Of a DNA stretch of 64,000 nt, positions 63,683-64,000 are shown piece by piece (within the stretch, counting starts at the first letter, position 1; the number at the start of each line of letters is the position of its first letter). Origin of the DNA: Leuctra nigra. Taxonomy: Eukaryota; Arthropoda; Insecta; Plecoptera; Leuctridae. The notes below the pieces were generated by a model, which saw only the letters and a list, made by a program, of their open reading frames with translations, ran no database searches and was not told the DNA's origin. A program made the translations under genes and the position numbers. The DNA lies in NCBI GenBank assembly GCA_934045905.1, contig CAKOGZ010000039.1, positions 124,001 to 188,000 of the forward strand. Reading direction: 5' to 3'.

Positions 63683-64000
63683 ACCTATCAGGATTGTGCC
63701 CTTCTGCTTCTGAAGGACATAAACTAAGAAATGCGGCGTATCGGAGCGTCTGACAGAAAAAAGTGTTTTTGCACTTTTTAAGCCTCTCTCCATCATCTAT
63801 ATGGTGTATCATTTTCAGCTCTCTTAGAGTAATAGATTCGTCACAAAGTAGGAAACAAACAAAACTTTTTCAATATGACCTACTTCTAAAGTGGCAACCC
63901 CCTGTTTTTATCGAATTTTCTTGAAGCCTACACAACGTTATGCCGAGAAATGAAATAAAACACTTTTCGAAAAAAAATAGGCTTATAAATAAAATTATAA
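63683..64000. repeat. s monomer truncated by the window edge (318 bp seen)
   Basis: Starts as family II (ACCTATCAGG), returns to family I at CTTGAAGCC and GAAATGAAATAAAAC, and is cut after TAAATAAAATTATAA. The array therefore continues beyond the window. Confidence 0.9.

Larger units (their letters stand above)
1..64000. repeat. Satellite DNA array filling the whole window
   Basis: The same sequence of about 575 bp recurs head to tail from the first base to the last, always in the same orientation, with no unique DNA between copies. I count 114 complete monomers and one cut by the right edge, all sharing landmarks in the same order: AGGCTAACC, the hairpin AAAAAGTG/CACTTTTT, CGTCACAAAGTAGG, AACGTTATGCC, TTTTCGAAAA, GCGAAGCGAGCG and a HindIII site. 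Length classes are about 465, 563, 575, 581 and 685-691 bp. This is typical of eukaryotic satellite DNA with higher-order repeats. Location (centromere, pericentromere or other heterochromatin) cannot be told from the sequence. I do not recognise the family. No gene is supported anywhere in it. Confidence 0.98.

Noticed and set aside
1..64000. CRISPR array
   Set aside because: Units of about 575 bp are repeated along their full length; there are no short repeats with unique spacers.
1..64000. Ribosomal spacer (IGS) repeats
   Set aside because: Nested subrepeats fit an IGS, but no rRNA sequence appears in 64 kb.
1..64000. Mobile element as the source of the repeat unit
   Set aside because: No terminal inverted repeats, target-site duplications, reverse transcriptase or transposase pieces could be seen in any monomer.

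Overview
The window is one uninterrupted block of tandemly repeated, AT-rich satellite DNA. I divided it by eye at the recurring boundary that begins 'ACCT', just after 'ATGGATGAAA' or 'TTGATGAAA'. This gives 114 complete monomers and one truncated at the right edge, with no unique sequence between them. No protein gene, rRNA, tRNA, CRISPR array or transposase is visible. The small antisense reading frames (about 60 to 101 codons) are the same few frames recurring once per repeat, and single-base indels change their lengths, so I do not call any of them a gene. An array of this size with higher-order structure points to a eukaryotic chromosome, in a centromeric, pericentromeric or other heterochromatic or subtelomeric block. 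TTAGG-like words in part of the repeat are compatible with an arthropod, but this is weak. I do not recognise the satellite family by name.

Monomer classes, named only for this report. A is the common monomer, about 573-576 bp (62 copies), with one 109-bp module at its 5' side and a 'T-type' 3' third. D is an A with an 11-bp deletion, 563 bp (7 copies). G has the 5' side of A but a diverged 3' third, 572 bp, or 581 bp with a 9-bp duplication (23 copies, including three that also carry an extra module). s lacks the 109-bp module, 465-466 bp (22 copies, the last partial). X carries two 109-bp modules, 685-691 bp (4 copies: three with G-type and one with T-type ends). Every G but one is followed by an s. 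Seen in a different register, G plus s is a 463-bp monomer of a second, diverged subfamily ('family II') set between family I monomers.

Layout. From 1 to about 27.1 kb the dominant unit is a tetramer D-G-s-A (2,176 or 2,185 bp), with copies lacking D and with runs of plain A monomers. From 27.1 to 38.7 kb, G-s-A-A tetramers (about 2,195 bp) give way to an A-G-s trimer of exactly 1,622 bp present twice. From 38.7 to 64 kb, the X monomers and a pentamer of five marked A variants (about 2,875-2,880 bp, three full copies and one of four members) form a larger repeat with an offset of 6,337 bp.

The interesting biology is in how the array is built: a 109-bp module present 0, 1 or 2 times between 23-bp direct repeats, two subfamilies that swap at one fixed palindromic point, several one-off recombinant junctions that break the rules, and conserved dyad symmetries in each monomer. 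All identities and counts are by eye; alignment or dot-plot software would be needed for exact percentages.
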